Assembly (NCBI GenBank): GCA_000435335.1
Contig: FR891329.1
Location: forward strand, 34,106 to 98,105
DNA: 64,000 nucleotides
Direction: 5' to 3'
Origin: Clostridium sp. CAG:964
GTDB lineage: Bacteria > Bacillota > Clostridia > Oscillospirales > Acutalibacteraceae
The notes under the pieces are model-generated. The model worked only from the letters and a program-made list of their open reading frames with translations. It was not told the origin of the DNA and ran no database searches. The position numbers and the translations under genes were made by a program. Positions 8,995 through 18,304 of the stretch are shown here, piece by piece. Within the stretch, counting starts at the first letter, position 1, and each line of letters starts with the position of its first letter.

Positions 8995-9927
8995 ATGAAC
9001 GACAGTGGTGCAAGGTATTATTATTCCCGCCTTACAGATAATGAAAGGGAAATTTACGAAAGTATTTGCAAAGCACTTCTTAGCTTTGAGCCTGCGTTGA
9101 CTCTTCGTCATGCCCCAATTGGCAATATGCAGAAAATATTGAAATCTGTTTTATTTGATAATCCGGTGTTTTTTTATCTTAACAGAAAAAGGGTGGCAGT
9201 TTTGCAAAATCCCTTTGGACTTACACTTGTGTTTCAATATGATTATTCAAGACCGGATGCAGAGGCTATGTGGCAAACGGCACAAATAAGGCTTGACCGA
9301 TTTATGGAAAGGTGCATTAAACCAAATATGAATAGCCTTGCAAAGCAAATTGAAGCACACCGTTGGATGCAGCAAAATATTAAAATTGCGAAAGCCCCCT
9401 ACGGCAGAGAATGTTTTTCTCTTGTAGGAGCTTTGGTTAATGGGTGCTGTGTGTGCGAAGGCTTCGCACACGGATATAAGCTTATTTGTGACCGTATGCA
9501 TATTGCCTCAATAATAGTTACAGGCACCGCAATAAAAGAGGACGGCACAAGGGAAGCCCACGCATGGAACATCACCCGTATAGACGGAGTTACGGCGCAT
9601 ATTGATGTTACTTGGGATACAATATACGGTGTAGGCTCATATGACTATTTTAATTTAAGTGATGATGAAATAGCCGCAGACCATATCTATGACAGAAGCC
9701 TTTACCCAAGGTGTGAGGAAAACAATATAAATTATTTCAAGCTGAATAAATTGGTGGCTTACAATAAGAGTGAACTGTGCAGCATTATTGCAAACAACAG
9801 GCAAAGGGAGTTTTTCTCTGTAAAGCTTGAGTTTAAGTGCGATGCCGGCCTGCTTGCAGAATGTGGCTTTCCCTCCGGAAGGCTTCGGTACAATGCCGCA
9901 AGAAATATTGTATCCTTTGCAAAATGA
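8995..9927 (+). CDS. Transglutaminase-like (papain-fold) protein
   Basis: A transglutaminase-core catalytic triad is visible: Cys in CCVCEGFAHG (about residue 152), His in REAHAWNI (about 188) and Asp in HIDVTWDT (about 204). The 310-residue protein has no signal peptide, so it acts in the cytoplasm or is exported by an unknown route. The family covers proteases, peptidoglycan-modifying enzymes and cross-linkers, and the substrate here is unknown. It is the last gene of the operon, with AGAGTGGTG as ribosome site and a strong terminator downstream. Confidence 0.75.
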   Translation: MNDSGARYYYSRLTDNEREIYESICKALLSFEPALTLRHAPIGNMQKILKSVLFDNPVFFYLNRKRVAVLQNPFGLTLVFQYDYSRPDAEAMWQTAQIRLDRFMERCIKPNMNSLAKQIEAHRWMQQNIKIAKAPYGRECFSLVGALVNGCCVCEGFAHGYKLICDRMHIASIIVTGTAIKEDGTREAHAWNITRIDGVTAHIDVTWDTIYGVGSYDYFNLSDDEIAADHIYDRSLYPRCEENNINYFKLNKLVAYNKSELCSIIANNRQREFFSVKLEFKCDAGLLAECGFPSGRLRYNAARNIVSFAK

Positions 9928-10000
9928 CTCAGACAAAAGGATGTCGGCTGTGATTTTATACAGATGTATATATTAAGGCAGACTATTCGGAAATATAACA

Positions 10001-10038
10001 AAGACCGGACATACCGTTTTGGCTGTCCGGTCTTTTTT
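10001..10038 (+). terminator. Terminator of the accessory operon
   Basis: A perfect 11-base stem AAGACCGGACA / TGTCCGGTCTT (10001-10011 with 10024-10034) is followed by TTTT. It is the clearest terminator in the first 10 kb. Confidence 0.85.
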
Positions 10039-10198
10039 GGCTGTTTGTGTCTTACACTTTTTGTTGCTTATGCTCTGTATGGTTGGCATATGAGGCCTAC
10101 AGATGTGCTTTTACTGCAGCTTATGCACATACTGCTCACAAAATTTACTGCTTTGTGTAAGTTAACGGTTTTGGAACTTGCCAAAGCAGTACAGGGTA

Positions 10199-10227
10199 CT
10201 ACATAGCAGCAGGCTGCTGTTATGTAG
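10199..10227. repeat. Inverted repeat over the mazF stop codon
   Basis: A 13-base stem with one mismatch or wobble and a three-base loop (10199-10211 with 10215-10227) covers the end of mazF. It has no T-run on the minus side, so it is either a weak terminator or a transcript-stabilising hairpin. Confidence 0.5.
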
Positions 10228-10591
10228 CCTGTGCAAGGTGTTGCTGTGTTGCCAGACCAAAGCTAATGTTTATTGCCTTGTTTACCTCGTTCATAGCTCC
10301 GGTGTCAAGACATCCCATTTTTTCCTTTAGCCGTTTTTTGTCGAGCGTTCTTATTTGCTCAAGCAGTACAACAGAATCCTTCATTAGTCCGCATTGCTGA
10401 GCTCCCAGCTGTATGTGAGTAGGCAGCTTTGCCTTTGACTGTTGACTTGTAATAGCTGCGGCTATTACTGTTGGGCTGAATTTATTTCCTACATCATTCT
10501 GTACTATAAGCACAGGTCTTATTCCGCCCTGCTCCGAGCCGACTACAGGGCTTAAATCGGCATAAAAAATGTCACCTCGTTTAATGTTCAC
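10220..10591 (-). CDS. mazF: MazF/NdoA (PemK-type) endoribonuclease toxin
   Basis: The product matches the MazF family: [20 protein letters not shown] at the start, then [22 protein letters not shown] and a C-terminal hydrophobic strand. MazF cleaves single-stranded mRNA at short sites and is normally held in check by MazE. I prefer the GTG at 10591 (123 residues), about ten bases after GGAG, over the GTG at 10600, which is too close to it. No MazE-like antitoxin gene lies next to it: upstream is a noncoding stretch to 10906. Confidence 0.88.
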   Translation of the reverse strand: MNIKRGDIFYADLSPVVGSEQGGIRPVLIVQNDVGNKFSPTVIAAAITSQQSKAKLPTHIQLGAQQCGLMKDSVVLLEQIRTLDKKRLKEKMGCLDTGAMNEVNKAINISFGLATQQHLAQAT

Positions 10592-10614
10592 AATTTTCAC
10601 ACTCCGTAAATTTA

Positions 10615-10630
10615 TTGTAATTAATTACAA
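10615..10630. promoter_or_regulatory. 16-bp perfect palindrome upstream of mazF
   Basis: TTGTAATTAATTACAA is a perfect palindrome, 24 bases before the mazF start codon. Its place fits an operator for a dimeric regulator, but the regulator is unknown. Confidence 0.45.
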
Positions 10631-10845
10631 TAGTATTTTTGCCTTGAATTTGTATGTTTATACTTTGGGACATTAACATAATATTTGATTTTCATTGTTT
10701 TGACACAAGTGCGGCAAATAACTGTTTATAGCACATAAACGGCTTTGTAATATTGCATATAGCTAAAATATACATAGCCAAGCATAAAATTTTTTCGATT
10801 ATTCATAGAAAAATTACTGTTTAAAGGACAAAATAAAATAATTAT

Positions 10846-10873
10846 TTGCAATTTCATTTATGTGTGTTATAAT
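10846..10873 (+). promoter_or_regulatory. Promoter of the glycosyltransferase gene
   Basis: TTGCAA (10846-10851) and TATAAT (10868-10873) with a 16-base spacer lie 33 bases before the start codon, which has TTTGGAGGT in front. Confidence 0.65.
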
Positions 10874-10906
10874 TTATAAGGATATATTTATTTTTTTGGA
10901 GGTACT

Positions 10907-13621
10907 ATGAGCGGTACAATAGTTTCTGTTATTGTTCCATATCTTGAGAGCAATAACAAGTTAATAGATACTCTGTCTTCAATATGTAAGCAAAGAAATT
11001 TTGACTCCACTAAAGTCGAAGTGCTGATAATAGACACCACCGAAAGCACAAACAGCAGGGCGTCTATCGGCAACCTGTCAATATGCAAGGTTATTAGTAC
11101 AAAGGCGATAGACAGCTTTGCCGACGCCTGTAACCTAGCTATGGAAAATGCGGTCGGTCAGTATATAACCGTGTGTCATTGCGGTGACAGGTTTAGCGAT
11201 AATTTTTTTCAAAAGGCTGTTGATGCATTTAACAGGTTTGAAAATGTGCCATATGTTACCGGTAAAAGATTTTGTATTAACCCGATATTTAAGGAGAAAA
11301 AGGCATTTAGATTAAATAAAGCGGCTGACAATACAAGGGTTATAAGTCTTGCGGACGATCCTAATATGATTAATCTTGAGGTTACGGGTACCTTGTACAA
11401 GGCAGAAATATTTAAGTCCTATAAGTTTAACGGAAAGCTTAAATATGAAAGTGCAGATGATTTTTCACTTAGAATTCAGTTGGATTACCCTGAATATGTA
11501 TATGCAAGCGACATTGAATATGATTACTTTATGCCGGTCAGCGATGACTTCTTGTATTATATACCGTCAAATTATAAAGATTGGTATAAAGAATCCCTCG
11601 AAAGCTTTTTGATGCCGTTAATTTTAGACAGCAGAGAAAAGCAGGGAATTGTTCCGGAGTTTATTCAGTTTTATACAATATTTAATATATCAACAAAGTT
11701 TCTTGCAAATATGAACAATCGCAACAAACGCAATATGAGCAACGAGGAGCTGGCTGAGTTTTTTGAAGCAGCCCGCAGGTGCCTGCAGTATGTTGACAAC
11801 AGCTATGTTCTTAACAGAAACAAGTACAAGTCCCTGGGCTACAGTGAAGAGGCTGCGGAAATGTTCTATATGCTTAAGTATAACTGCGTTTTTAACGAAA
11901 TGCCCCTTGTTAATGTGGAGGGCAAAAGGGAGGTTTACCTTACCTGTGACAGGGTGTTTGTTTCAAGACTTACCGACCAAAGGGTAGGCATTCATGTAAT
12001 GGACTACCGTGACGGCAAGCTGGTTATAGACGGTTCGTTCAGGCGTGTGTTCAGCCTGGATGATATAGACCTGTATGTTCAGTTTAACGACCAGCAGTAT
12101 TCCCTTACAGACACCGACCGTTACTCACTTACAAAATACTTTGGCATAAGTGCTTACAAGAAGTTTACATTCCACCTGGAGCTTCCTCTGGACCCGAACA
12201 ATAAACGCCAAACAGTTTCATTCTTTGCAAGATACAGATACACAGTTATTCCGTTAAAGCTGTCATTCCTGCACCACTGGTCTAAATTTACCATTAAGCC
12301 TGCAAACTCCTACTGGAGGTTTAATAAATATGTGGCGTATGTTGATAATGTAAGAACTATAACCATACAGCATGCCTCGGCTTTTGATACGATTAAAAGG
12401 GAATTAAGGTTTTTGCCGGGTGTTTTTGCAGAGAGTAAGCGAAGCTTTATTACAAGAATACAATATTGGCTTACAAGACCGTTCTTTAAAAATAAGAAAA
12501 TTTGGCTGATGTACGATAAGCTGTACAAGGGCGGCGACAGCTGTGAGTATTTATACAGATATTGTGCTAATAAAAACGACGGCATTTCAAGGTATTATAT
12601 TATAGATAAAAATACTTCTGACTATAAGCGGCTAAAGGCGGACGGCTTAAAGCCGGTTAAAAACCATTCCTTTAAGCATAAAATGCTTTTCTTGAATACC
12701 GATATTGCACTTATTACAAACTCAAATGTATTTCCGTTTAACGGCTACAGTATGGATCGCTCCAGATTTATAAGGGGACTGTGCAACTTCCCGTCAATGT
12801 GCTTACAGCATGGCCTGTCGGTGCAAAAGTGTGCCATGGCACAGCAGCGAATTGTGGATAATACCCAGATGTATTTTTTGGCGTCTAAATATGAGTACAA
12901 AAATCTTAGCAACCATGCCTACAACTACCAGAACTTTAATATTTTAAAAATGACAGGTATAGGCAGATATGACGGCTTAATTAATCACGATAAAAAGCAG
13001 ATACTGCTTTCACCTACCTGGCGTATGTACAATGCTATGCCTGTAACCACAAGCGAGGGCGAGCAGCGTGCCTATAATCCTGAATTTAAGCACACAACCT
13101 ATTATAAGATTTACAATGACCTTATTAATAATCAGAAGCTTATAGAAACGGCCAAGCGAACAGGCTACAAAATCAAGTATGTGCTGCACCCTATATTAAG
13201 CTCACAGGTAAATGACTTTACACCTGACCCGTATGTTGAGGTAGTATCGTCGGTAGGCGACTTTAACTACGAAACAGCTTTTCAGGAGTCCAGCCTAATG
13301 GTTACGGACTATTCCGGCGTGCAGTTTGACTTTGCTTATATGAAAAAGCCTTTGGTTTACTTCCACCCGTCGCAGCTGCCTGCACACTACGAAGACGGCG
13401 GCTTCTTCTATGACACTATGGGCTTTGGTGAAATTTGTACCGAAAGTGATCAGCTTGTGGATTTGCTGTGTGAATATATGGAAAACGGCTGTAAAATGAA
13501 GCCGAAGTATGTAGCAAGAGTTGAGGATTTCTACGAGTTTGATGACCACAATAACTGCGAGAGAATTTACAAGGAGATTTTTGAATACCAAAAGCAGGTT
13601 AATAAGGATAAGCTAAAGTGA
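10907..13621 (+). CDS. Fused GT2 glycosyltransferase and TagF-like glycerophosphotransferase
   Basis: The first 300 or so residues are a family 2 glycosyltransferase (VSVIVPYLESNNKLIDTLSS, then a GDRFSDNFF segment in place of the usual DxD region). Residues about 530-890 match CDP-glycerol glycerophosphotransferases: MCLQHGLSVQ, ILLSPTWRMY, and VTDYSGVQFDFAYMKKP with GGFFYD. Such proteins build teichoic-acid-like or other phosphopolyol polymers at the inner face of the membrane. The 904-residue fusion suggests one enzyme both starts or decorates and extends a polymer. A middle region of 200 residues is unassigned. It is monocistronic, with its own promoter. Confidence 0.85.
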   Translation: MSGTIVSVIVPYLESNNKLIDTLSSICKQRNFDSTKVEVLIIDTTESTNSRASIGNLSICKVISTKAIDSFADACNLAMENAVGQYITVCHCGDRFSDNFFQKAVDAFNRFENVPYVTGKRFCINPIFKEKKAFRLNKAADNTRVISLADDPNMINLEVTGTLYKAEIFKSYKFNGKLKYESADDFSLRIQLDYPEYVYASDIEYDYFMPVSDDFLYYIPSNYKDWYKESLESFLMPLILDSREKQGIVPEFIQFYTIFNISTKFLANMNNRNKRNMSNEELAEFFEAARRCLQYVDNSYVLNRNKYKSLGYSEEAAEMFYMLKYNCVFNEMPLVNVEGKREVYLTCDRVFVSRLTDQRVGIHVMDYRDGKLVIDGSFRRVFSLDDIDLYVQFNDQQYSLTDTDRYSLTKYFGISAYKKFTFHLELPLDPNNKRQTVSFFARYRYTVIPLKLSFLHHWSKFTIKPANSYWRFNKYVAYVDNVRTITIQHASAFDTIKRELRFLPGVFAESKRSFITRIQYWLTRPFFKNKKIWLMYDKLYKGGDSCEYLYRYCANKNDGISRYYIIDKNTSDYKRLKADGLKPVKNHSFKHKMLFLNTDIALITNSNVFPFNGYSMDRSRFIRGLCNFPSMCLQHGLSVQKCAMAQQRIVDNTQMYFLASKYEYKNLSNHAYNYQNFNILKMTGIGRYDGLINHDKKQILLSPTWRMYNAMPVTTSEGEQRAYNPEFKHTTYYKIYNDLINNQKLIETAKRTGYKIKYVLHPILSSQVNDFTPDPYVEVVSSVGDFNYETAFQESSLMVTDYSGVQFDFAYMKKPLVYFHPSQLPAHYEDGGFFYDTMGFGEICTESDQLVDLLCEYMENGCKMKPKYVARVEDFYEFDDHNNCERIYKEIFEYQKQVNKDKLK

Positions 13622-13848
13622 TTTTTGCCTTGCAGCAGATGAAAGTTACTTTGTAAAACTAATGCCCCCTTACCGCATATGATATAACCTCTTTACCGTA
13701 TAAAACAGAAAGGAGAGTGCATATCAATTCGGCAAGGGGATTTTCTGCAAAAAATTAATTCCTTGGCAAGAACTTTACAGGCTGTAGTGGTATATTGCAC
13801 AAATTAAACAGCAGCGTTTTGTAATATTAACAAAAAAGTTACTTTTAA
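13622..13848. other. Noncoding stretch before secD
   Basis: About 230 bases carry no convincing gene. An AGGAG followed by GTG near 13710 opens only a 13-codon frame and is not called. Confidence 0.4.
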
Positions 13849-13877
13849 TTGACTTTTTAAGGCGAAAAATATATAAT
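13849..13877 (+). promoter_or_regulatory. Promoter of secD-secF
   Basis: TTGACT (13849-13854) and TATAAT (13872-13877) with a 17-base spacer: a strong SigA-type promoter with a leader of about 95 bases. Confidence 0.75.
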
Positions 13878-13977
13878 TAATGTGTTATGGCTGTATTTAA
13901 GGTAGTATAGGGAGCTTTATCATTCCTAAATATTTTGTACAGTGAAAATTTAAAATTCCTTTATGGAGGTAATACGA

Positions 13978-15360
13978 GTGAAAAGAGTTGCAAAACCGGT
14001 ATTTTTCATCCTTGCCATCCTAATACTTGTGTTGAGCTATTTTGCCACATTTGGTTTACATACCCAATACGGCGACATAGATACAACAGTTATCAAGGGT
14101 ATTGGTGACATTAGATGGGGAATAGACATCAGGGGCGGCGTTGAGGCTACATTTAAGCCTGCCGACGGCGTAGACGCAACTGATGAAGAAATTGAGGCCG
14201 CTAAGGCTATTATTGAAACAAGACTTGTTTCAAGCAACATTACAGATTACGAGCTGTATGCTGACCCTTCAAGCAACAGAATTATTGTTAGATTCCCTTG
14301 GAAAGAGGATGAAACAGAGTTTGACGCTAAGTCTGCTATTGAAGAAATTTCTGCTACTGCAGAATTAACATTCAGACCCGGCAAAGAGTACACATCTACC
14401 GATATTAATGCAGAGGGCGAAACAGTTTACAAAACACCTAAGGGCAATACAGCAACTGTTTTGATGGACGGCAGTAATGTAGAATCTGCTCAGGCAGGTC
14501 TTGACGGTACAGAATATGTTGTACAGCTAAAGCTGAAGGACGCTTCTGTGTTCCAGGATATTACTACAAAATACCTTAACCAGATTGTTTCCATTTGGCT
14601 GGACGATGAAATGCTTACTGCACCTACAGTATCGGCAAAAGTTACAAACGGAGAGGCTGTTATTAACGGTATGAAAAGTGCAGAAGAGGCACAGGATCTT
14701 GCTACAAAGATTAACGCAGGTGCTTTGCCGTTTAAGCTTGAAACAACAAGCTTTGGTAGTGTAAGCCCTACACTTGGTGAGTCTGCACTGGTAGCTATGG
14801 CATATGCCGCTGTTGTTGCCCTAATATTTATGGCAATATTCCTGATTGTTATGTACAGACTGCCTGGCTTTATTGCGGTAATTACACTGCTTGGTCAGCT
14901 GTCGCTTTCAGTAGTAGCGGTATCGGGCTTCTTTACTGTAATACCAAGTTTCACAATGACGCTGCCTGGTATTGCCGGTATGATACTTTCTATCGGTATG
15001 GGTGCCGATGCAAACATTATTACAGCAGAGCGTATTCGTGAGGAGATCAGAGCAGGCAAAACTATTGATGGTGCTGTTATTGCAGGTACAAAGGGTTCGT
15101 TCTGGGCTATCTTTGACGGTAACATTACAGTAATTATAGTATCAATAATTTTGATGCTTGTATTTGGTCCTGTAAATATTCTTTCAGGTATTTTCGGACC
15201 GTCAACAACAGGTACAATTTACTCATTTGGTTACACACTGTTGGTTGGTGTAATAGCTAACTTTGTAATGGGTGTAGGTGCATCAAGACTTATGATTAAA
15301 TCTGCATCCGGCATTAAGCTGTTCCGTAAAAAATGGTTGTTTGGAGGTGCAGGTAAATAA
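13978..15360 (+). CDS. secD: Protein translocase subunit SecD
   Basis: SecD works with SecF and SecYEG, using the proton motive force to pull exported proteins across the membrane. The 460-residue product shows an N-terminal membrane helix, the family motif IRWGIDIRGGVEATF at about residues 43-57, a large extracytoplasmic domain, and a C-terminal block of five membrane helices with GMGADANIITAERIREE. The GTG at 13978 follows GGAGG by eight bases; the ATG at 13963 overlaps that site and is rejected. The stop codon overlaps the secF start by one base. Confidence 0.95.
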   Translation: MKRVAKPVFFILAILILVLSYFATFGLHTQYGDIDTTVIKGIGDIRWGIDIRGGVEATFKPADGVDATDEEIEAAKAIIETRLVSSNITDYELYADPSSNRIIVRFPWKEDETEFDAKSAIEEISATAELTFRPGKEYTSTDINAEGETVYKTPKGNTATVLMDGSNVESAQAGLDGTEYVVQLKLKDASVFQDITTKYLNQIVSIWLDDEMLTAPTVSAKVTNGEAVINGMKSAEEAQDLATKINAGALPFKLETTSFGSVSPTLGESALVAMAYAAVVALIFMAIFLIVMYRLPGFIAVITLLGQLSLSVVAVSGFFTVIPSFTMTLPGIAGMILSIGMGADANIITAERIREEIRAGKTIDGAVIAGTKGSFWAIFDGNITVIIVSIILMLVFGPVNILSGIFGPSTTGTIYSFGYTLLVGVIANFVMGVGASRLMIKSASGIKLFRKKWLFGGAGK

Positions 15361-16334
15361 TGAAAAAGGTACTAAACTTTACAGGAACCTCGAAGATATT
15401 CTTCAGCATCTCAATAGCAATTTTTATTATAGGTATTATCTGTAACTGTATTTTCGGCGTTACCCTTGACATTCAGTTTACAGGCGGTACTATTATTCAG
15501 TACAACTATACCGGCGATATTGATACAGACGCAATGAAAGACCTAATTCAAAAGGAAACTGCCGACACTGTATCATTTAACATTAGTGAAAATATTACTG
15601 TAGGCGACGACGATAACCAGCTGCAAAACGGCTACCTGCTTGCTGTACAGTTCTCAGGTAAAAAGACAATTACACCTGACATAATGAATAACCTTACAAC
15701 AGAGCTGCAAAGCGCCTACCCTGATAATAACTTTAAAATGGTAGACTCTCAGTCTGTTGAATCGTCAATGGGCTGGAAGTTCTTCCTAAAGTGTATTACA
15801 GCTGTAGCAATAGCTTGTGTGCTTATGGTTATTTATGTTGCATTCAGATTTAAAAAGATTGGCGGTTTGTCTGCCGGTGTAATGGCATTGGTAGCATTGT
15901 TCCACGATGTTCTGATGATTTACTTTACATTTATAATCTTAAGAATGCCTATAGACAGTAACTTCATTGCCGTAACGCTTATGATTTTAGGTTACTCTCT
16001 AAACGATACTATTGTTATTTACGACCGTGTTCGTGAAAACAGAAAGCTAATGGGCGGCAAAAAGATTGAATATGCTGCTCTGTTTAACAAGAGTGCCACA
16101 CAGGTGCTTCGCAGAACAATATGTACATCGCTTACAACATTAGCTGCTATTGTGTCGGTATTGGTATTTGCTTTGGTATTTAACATTCAGTCCGTTGTAT
16201 CATTTGCTCTGCCGATGATGATGGGTGTTATTTCCGGCTGTTATTCTTCAGTTTGTATTGCCGGTCCATTGTGGGTAATTTGGCAGAACCACAAGCTTGC
16301 AAGTCCAAAGAAAAAGGGCAAGAGCAGAAAGTAA
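15360..16334 (+). CDS. secF: Protein translocase subunit SecF
   Basis: The 324-residue partner of SecD has an N-terminal helix, the extracytoplasmic FTGGTIIQYNY segment, and C-terminal helices including GYSLNDTIVIYDRVRENRK, a hallmark of SecF. It is translationally coupled to secD (TAATG overlap). Many Firmicutes fuse the two genes; here they remain separate. Confidence 0.95.
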   Translation: MKKVLNFTGTSKIFFSISIAIFIIGIICNCIFGVTLDIQFTGGTIIQYNYTGDIDTDAMKDLIQKETADTVSFNISENITVGDDDNQLQNGYLLAVQFSGKKTITPDIMNNLTTELQSAYPDNNFKMVDSQSVESSMGWKFFLKCITAVAIACVLMVIYVAFRFKKIGGLSAGVMALVALFHDVLMIYFTFIILRMPIDSNFIAVTLMILGYSLNDTIVIYDRVRENRKLMGGKKIEYAALFNKSATQVLRRTICTSLTTLAAIVSVLVFALVFNIQSVVSFALPMMMGVISGCYSSVCIAGPLWVIWQNHKLASPKKKGKSRK

Positions 16335-16370
16335 TTTTTTAAAACAGAATTTCTGAATAAAAAACAGTTT

Positions 16371-16400
16371 CGGCTGTGCTTACATTGTTAAGCACAGCCG
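16371..16400. terminator. Hairpin after secF
   Basis: A perfect 12-base stem (16371-16382 with 16389-16400) lies 37 bases after the secF stop. The following T-run is weak, so termination may be partial. Confidence 0.55.
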
Positions 16401-16402
16401 AT

Positions 16403-16431
16403 TTGCATATTTACGGGAAATGGTCTATAAT
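16403..16431 (+). promoter_or_regulatory. Promoter of znuC-znuB
   Basis: TTGCAT (16403-16408) and TATAAT (16426-16431) with a 17-base spacer. No clear Zur-box palindrome could be made out nearby. Confidence 0.6.
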
Positions 16432-16515
16432 ACAAGCAAGAGTAATCTTACAGGCTCTGCTTAGGTGCGGCAAAAGCCTTGCAGGTGCTTGTGTAAATAT
16501 ATTTTGGAAGGATTA

Positions 16516-17319
16516 GTGACAATATTGGCAATTTTAACTTGCGATAATGTTTCAATGAGCTATGACGGAAATGTAGTTTTCAGAGATCTTAGCTTTAAAA
16601 TAAATGCCGGCGACTATTTGTGTATTGTTGGAGAAAACGGCTCCGGCAAAAGCACCCTTATGAAGGGAATTTTGGGACTGCACACGCCGTCCTACGGCAG
16701 ATTTATATTTGACGAGGGCTTAAGGCAAAAGGAAATAGGCTATTTGCCGCAGCAAACGGGGGCACAAAAGGATTTTCCCGCTTCTGTGTGGGAGGTAGTG
16801 CTTTCGGGACGATTAAATAAAAAAAGACTGGCAGGCTTCTACAATAAAGAGGATAAAAGAATAGCTCAGGAAACTTTGGAAAAGCTGGGAATATCACAGC
16901 TAAAGAAAAGATGCTACAAGGAGCTTTCAGGAGGTCAGCAGCAGCGTGTACTGCTGGCAAGGGCGTTGTGTGCTACCGGCAAGCTTATTTTGCTTGACGA
17001 GCCTGTTGCGGGACTTGACCCTGTAGCTATGGCACATATGTACTCAATTATAAAAGAGCTTAATGAAAAGGATAAAATTACGGTTATAATGGTGTCACAC
17101 GATATTATAAGCGCTGTGCAGTATGCAACGCATATTTTGCATATGTGCGTAAACGGAGATATGTTTTTCGGTACAAAGGAGGAGTACGAGCACAGCGAGC
17201 TTGGCAGCAGATTTTTGTATCATAACTGTCACTGTGACGCCTGTGAAAAGCACAAGCAAAAGCACCTGCATCTTTATGATGAGGTCAGCAAAAACAGCGG
17301 TTGGGGAGGAAGTAAATAA
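16516..17319 (+). CDS. znuC: Zinc/manganese-type ABC transporter ATP-binding protein
   Basis: The ATPase of a metal ABC importer of the ZnuC/MntB family. Visible motifs are Walker A GENGSGKST, a Q-loop near LPQQTG, signature LSGGQQQR and Walker B LILLDEPVAGLD. The C-terminal tail is rich in cysteine and histidine (NCHCDACEKHKQKHLHL), which could bind the transported metal and sense its level. The start is uncertain: GTG at 16516 lies four bases after GGAAGG, TTG at 16525 lies thirteen bases after it, and GTG at 16465 has no ribosome site. It overlaps znuB by one base. Confidence 0.85.
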   Translation: MTILAILTCDNVSMSYDGNVVFRDLSFKINAGDYLCIVGENGSGKSTLMKGILGLHTPSYGRFIFDEGLRQKEIGYLPQQTGAQKDFPASVWEVVLSGRLNKKRLAGFYNKEDKRIAQETLEKLGISQLKKRCYKELSGGQQQRVLLARALCATGKLILLDEPVAGLDPVAMAHMYSIIKELNEKDKITVIMVSHDIISAVQYATHILHMCVNGDMFFGTKEEYEHSELGSRFLYHNCHCDACEKHKQKHLHLYDEVSKNSGWGGSK

Positions 17320-18128
17320 TGGATGTACTTTCAATGTTCAGCTACAGCTTTATGCTTCGTGCACTTGTAGTAGGCATACCCGTAGCCCTGTGTGCCGCAC
17401 TTTTAGGTGTAAGCCTTGTATTAAAGCGATATTCAATGATAGGCGACGGACTTTCTCATGTAGGCTTTGGTGCACTTGCTATAGCCTCTGCTTTTAACTG
17501 GGCACCTTTGCCGGTAGCCATTCCTGTAGTGGTTGTTGCCGCATTTTTGCTGTTAAGGCTTAGCGAAAGCAGCAAAATTAAAGGCGATTCAGCTATAGCC
17601 TTAATTTCCAGCAGTGCCTTGGCTATCGGCGTTACTGTGGCAACAATGCAAAACGGTATGAACACCGACATAAACAGCTACCTGTTTGGCAGTATTATAG
17701 CTACCTCTGACTTCGACGCTGTTTTAAGTGTATGCCTGTCGGCTGTGGTAATATTGCTGTTTGTGGTATTCTACCACAGAATTTTTGCAGTGACCTTTGA
17801 TGAAAGCTTTTCAAAGGCTACAGGCACAAACGCCGACTTTTACAATGTAATTATAGCTATACTTACGGCACTTACCGTAGTGCTTGGTATGAGAATAATG
17901 GGTACACTGCTTATTTCCAGTCTTATTATTTTTCCGTCGCTTACGGCTATGCAGCTTTGTAAAACCTTTAAAAAGGTAATTGTAGTTTCTGCTGTTTTGT
18001 CGGTGGTGTGCTTCTTTTTGGGAATTACGGTTTCATATTTGTACGGAACACCAACAGGTGCAAGCATAGTTATTGTTAATATAGCGGCGTTTCTTTGCTT
18101 TACCCTAGCTAAAAAAATTAAGGGCTAG
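17319..18128 (+). CDS. znuB: Zinc/manganese-type ABC transporter permease
   Basis: A 269-residue polytopic membrane protein of the ABC-3 family, with seven to eight hydrophobic helices and the family segment YSMIGDGLSHVGFGALAIA early on. It pairs with the ATPase directly upstream (TAATG overlap, GGAGGAAG ribosome site). The metal-binding lipoprotein (ZnuA) that such systems need is not encoded in this window. Substrate assignment to zinc rests on the family and on the Cys/His tail of the ATPase. Confidence 0.87.
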   Translation: MDVLSMFSYSFMLRALVVGIPVALCAALLGVSLVLKRYSMIGDGLSHVGFGALAIASAFNWAPLPVAIPVVVVAAFLLLRLSESSKIKGDSAIALISSSALAIGVTVATMQNGMNTDINSYLFGSIIATSDFDAVLSVCLSAVVILLFVVFYHRIFAVTFDESFSKATGTNADFYNVIIAILTALTVVLGMRIMGTLLISSLIIFPSLTAMQLCKTFKKVIVVSAVLSVVCFFLGITVSYLYGTPTGASIVIVNIAAFLCFTLAKKIKG

Positions 18129-18252
18129 CTTTTCCAACTGTTATACAGTCGGTCGGGTTTTGTGTAACGATTTTCAATAAAAGTCACATAAAATTGTATA
18201 TATTGCAGTAAAATCAAACAACTATTTGTGCAATATTCCTACGGTGTTAAAT

Positions 18253-18281
18253 TTGTTTATTTGTTAATATTATGGTATAAT
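18253..18281 (+). promoter_or_regulatory. Promoter of the acyltransferase gene
   Basis: TTGTTT (18253-18258) and TATAAT (18276-18281), 17-base spacer, 23 bases before the start codon. Confidence 0.6.
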
Positions 18282-18304
18282 CTACTAGTGTAGGGGGTGT
18301 AATA

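Noticed and set aside
9964..10206. 80-codon plus-strand frame after the accessory operon
   Set aside because: It runs through the operon terminator hairpin and has no ribosome site.
13708..13750. AGGAG followed by GTG before secD
   Set aside because: It opens only 13 codons; probably chance.
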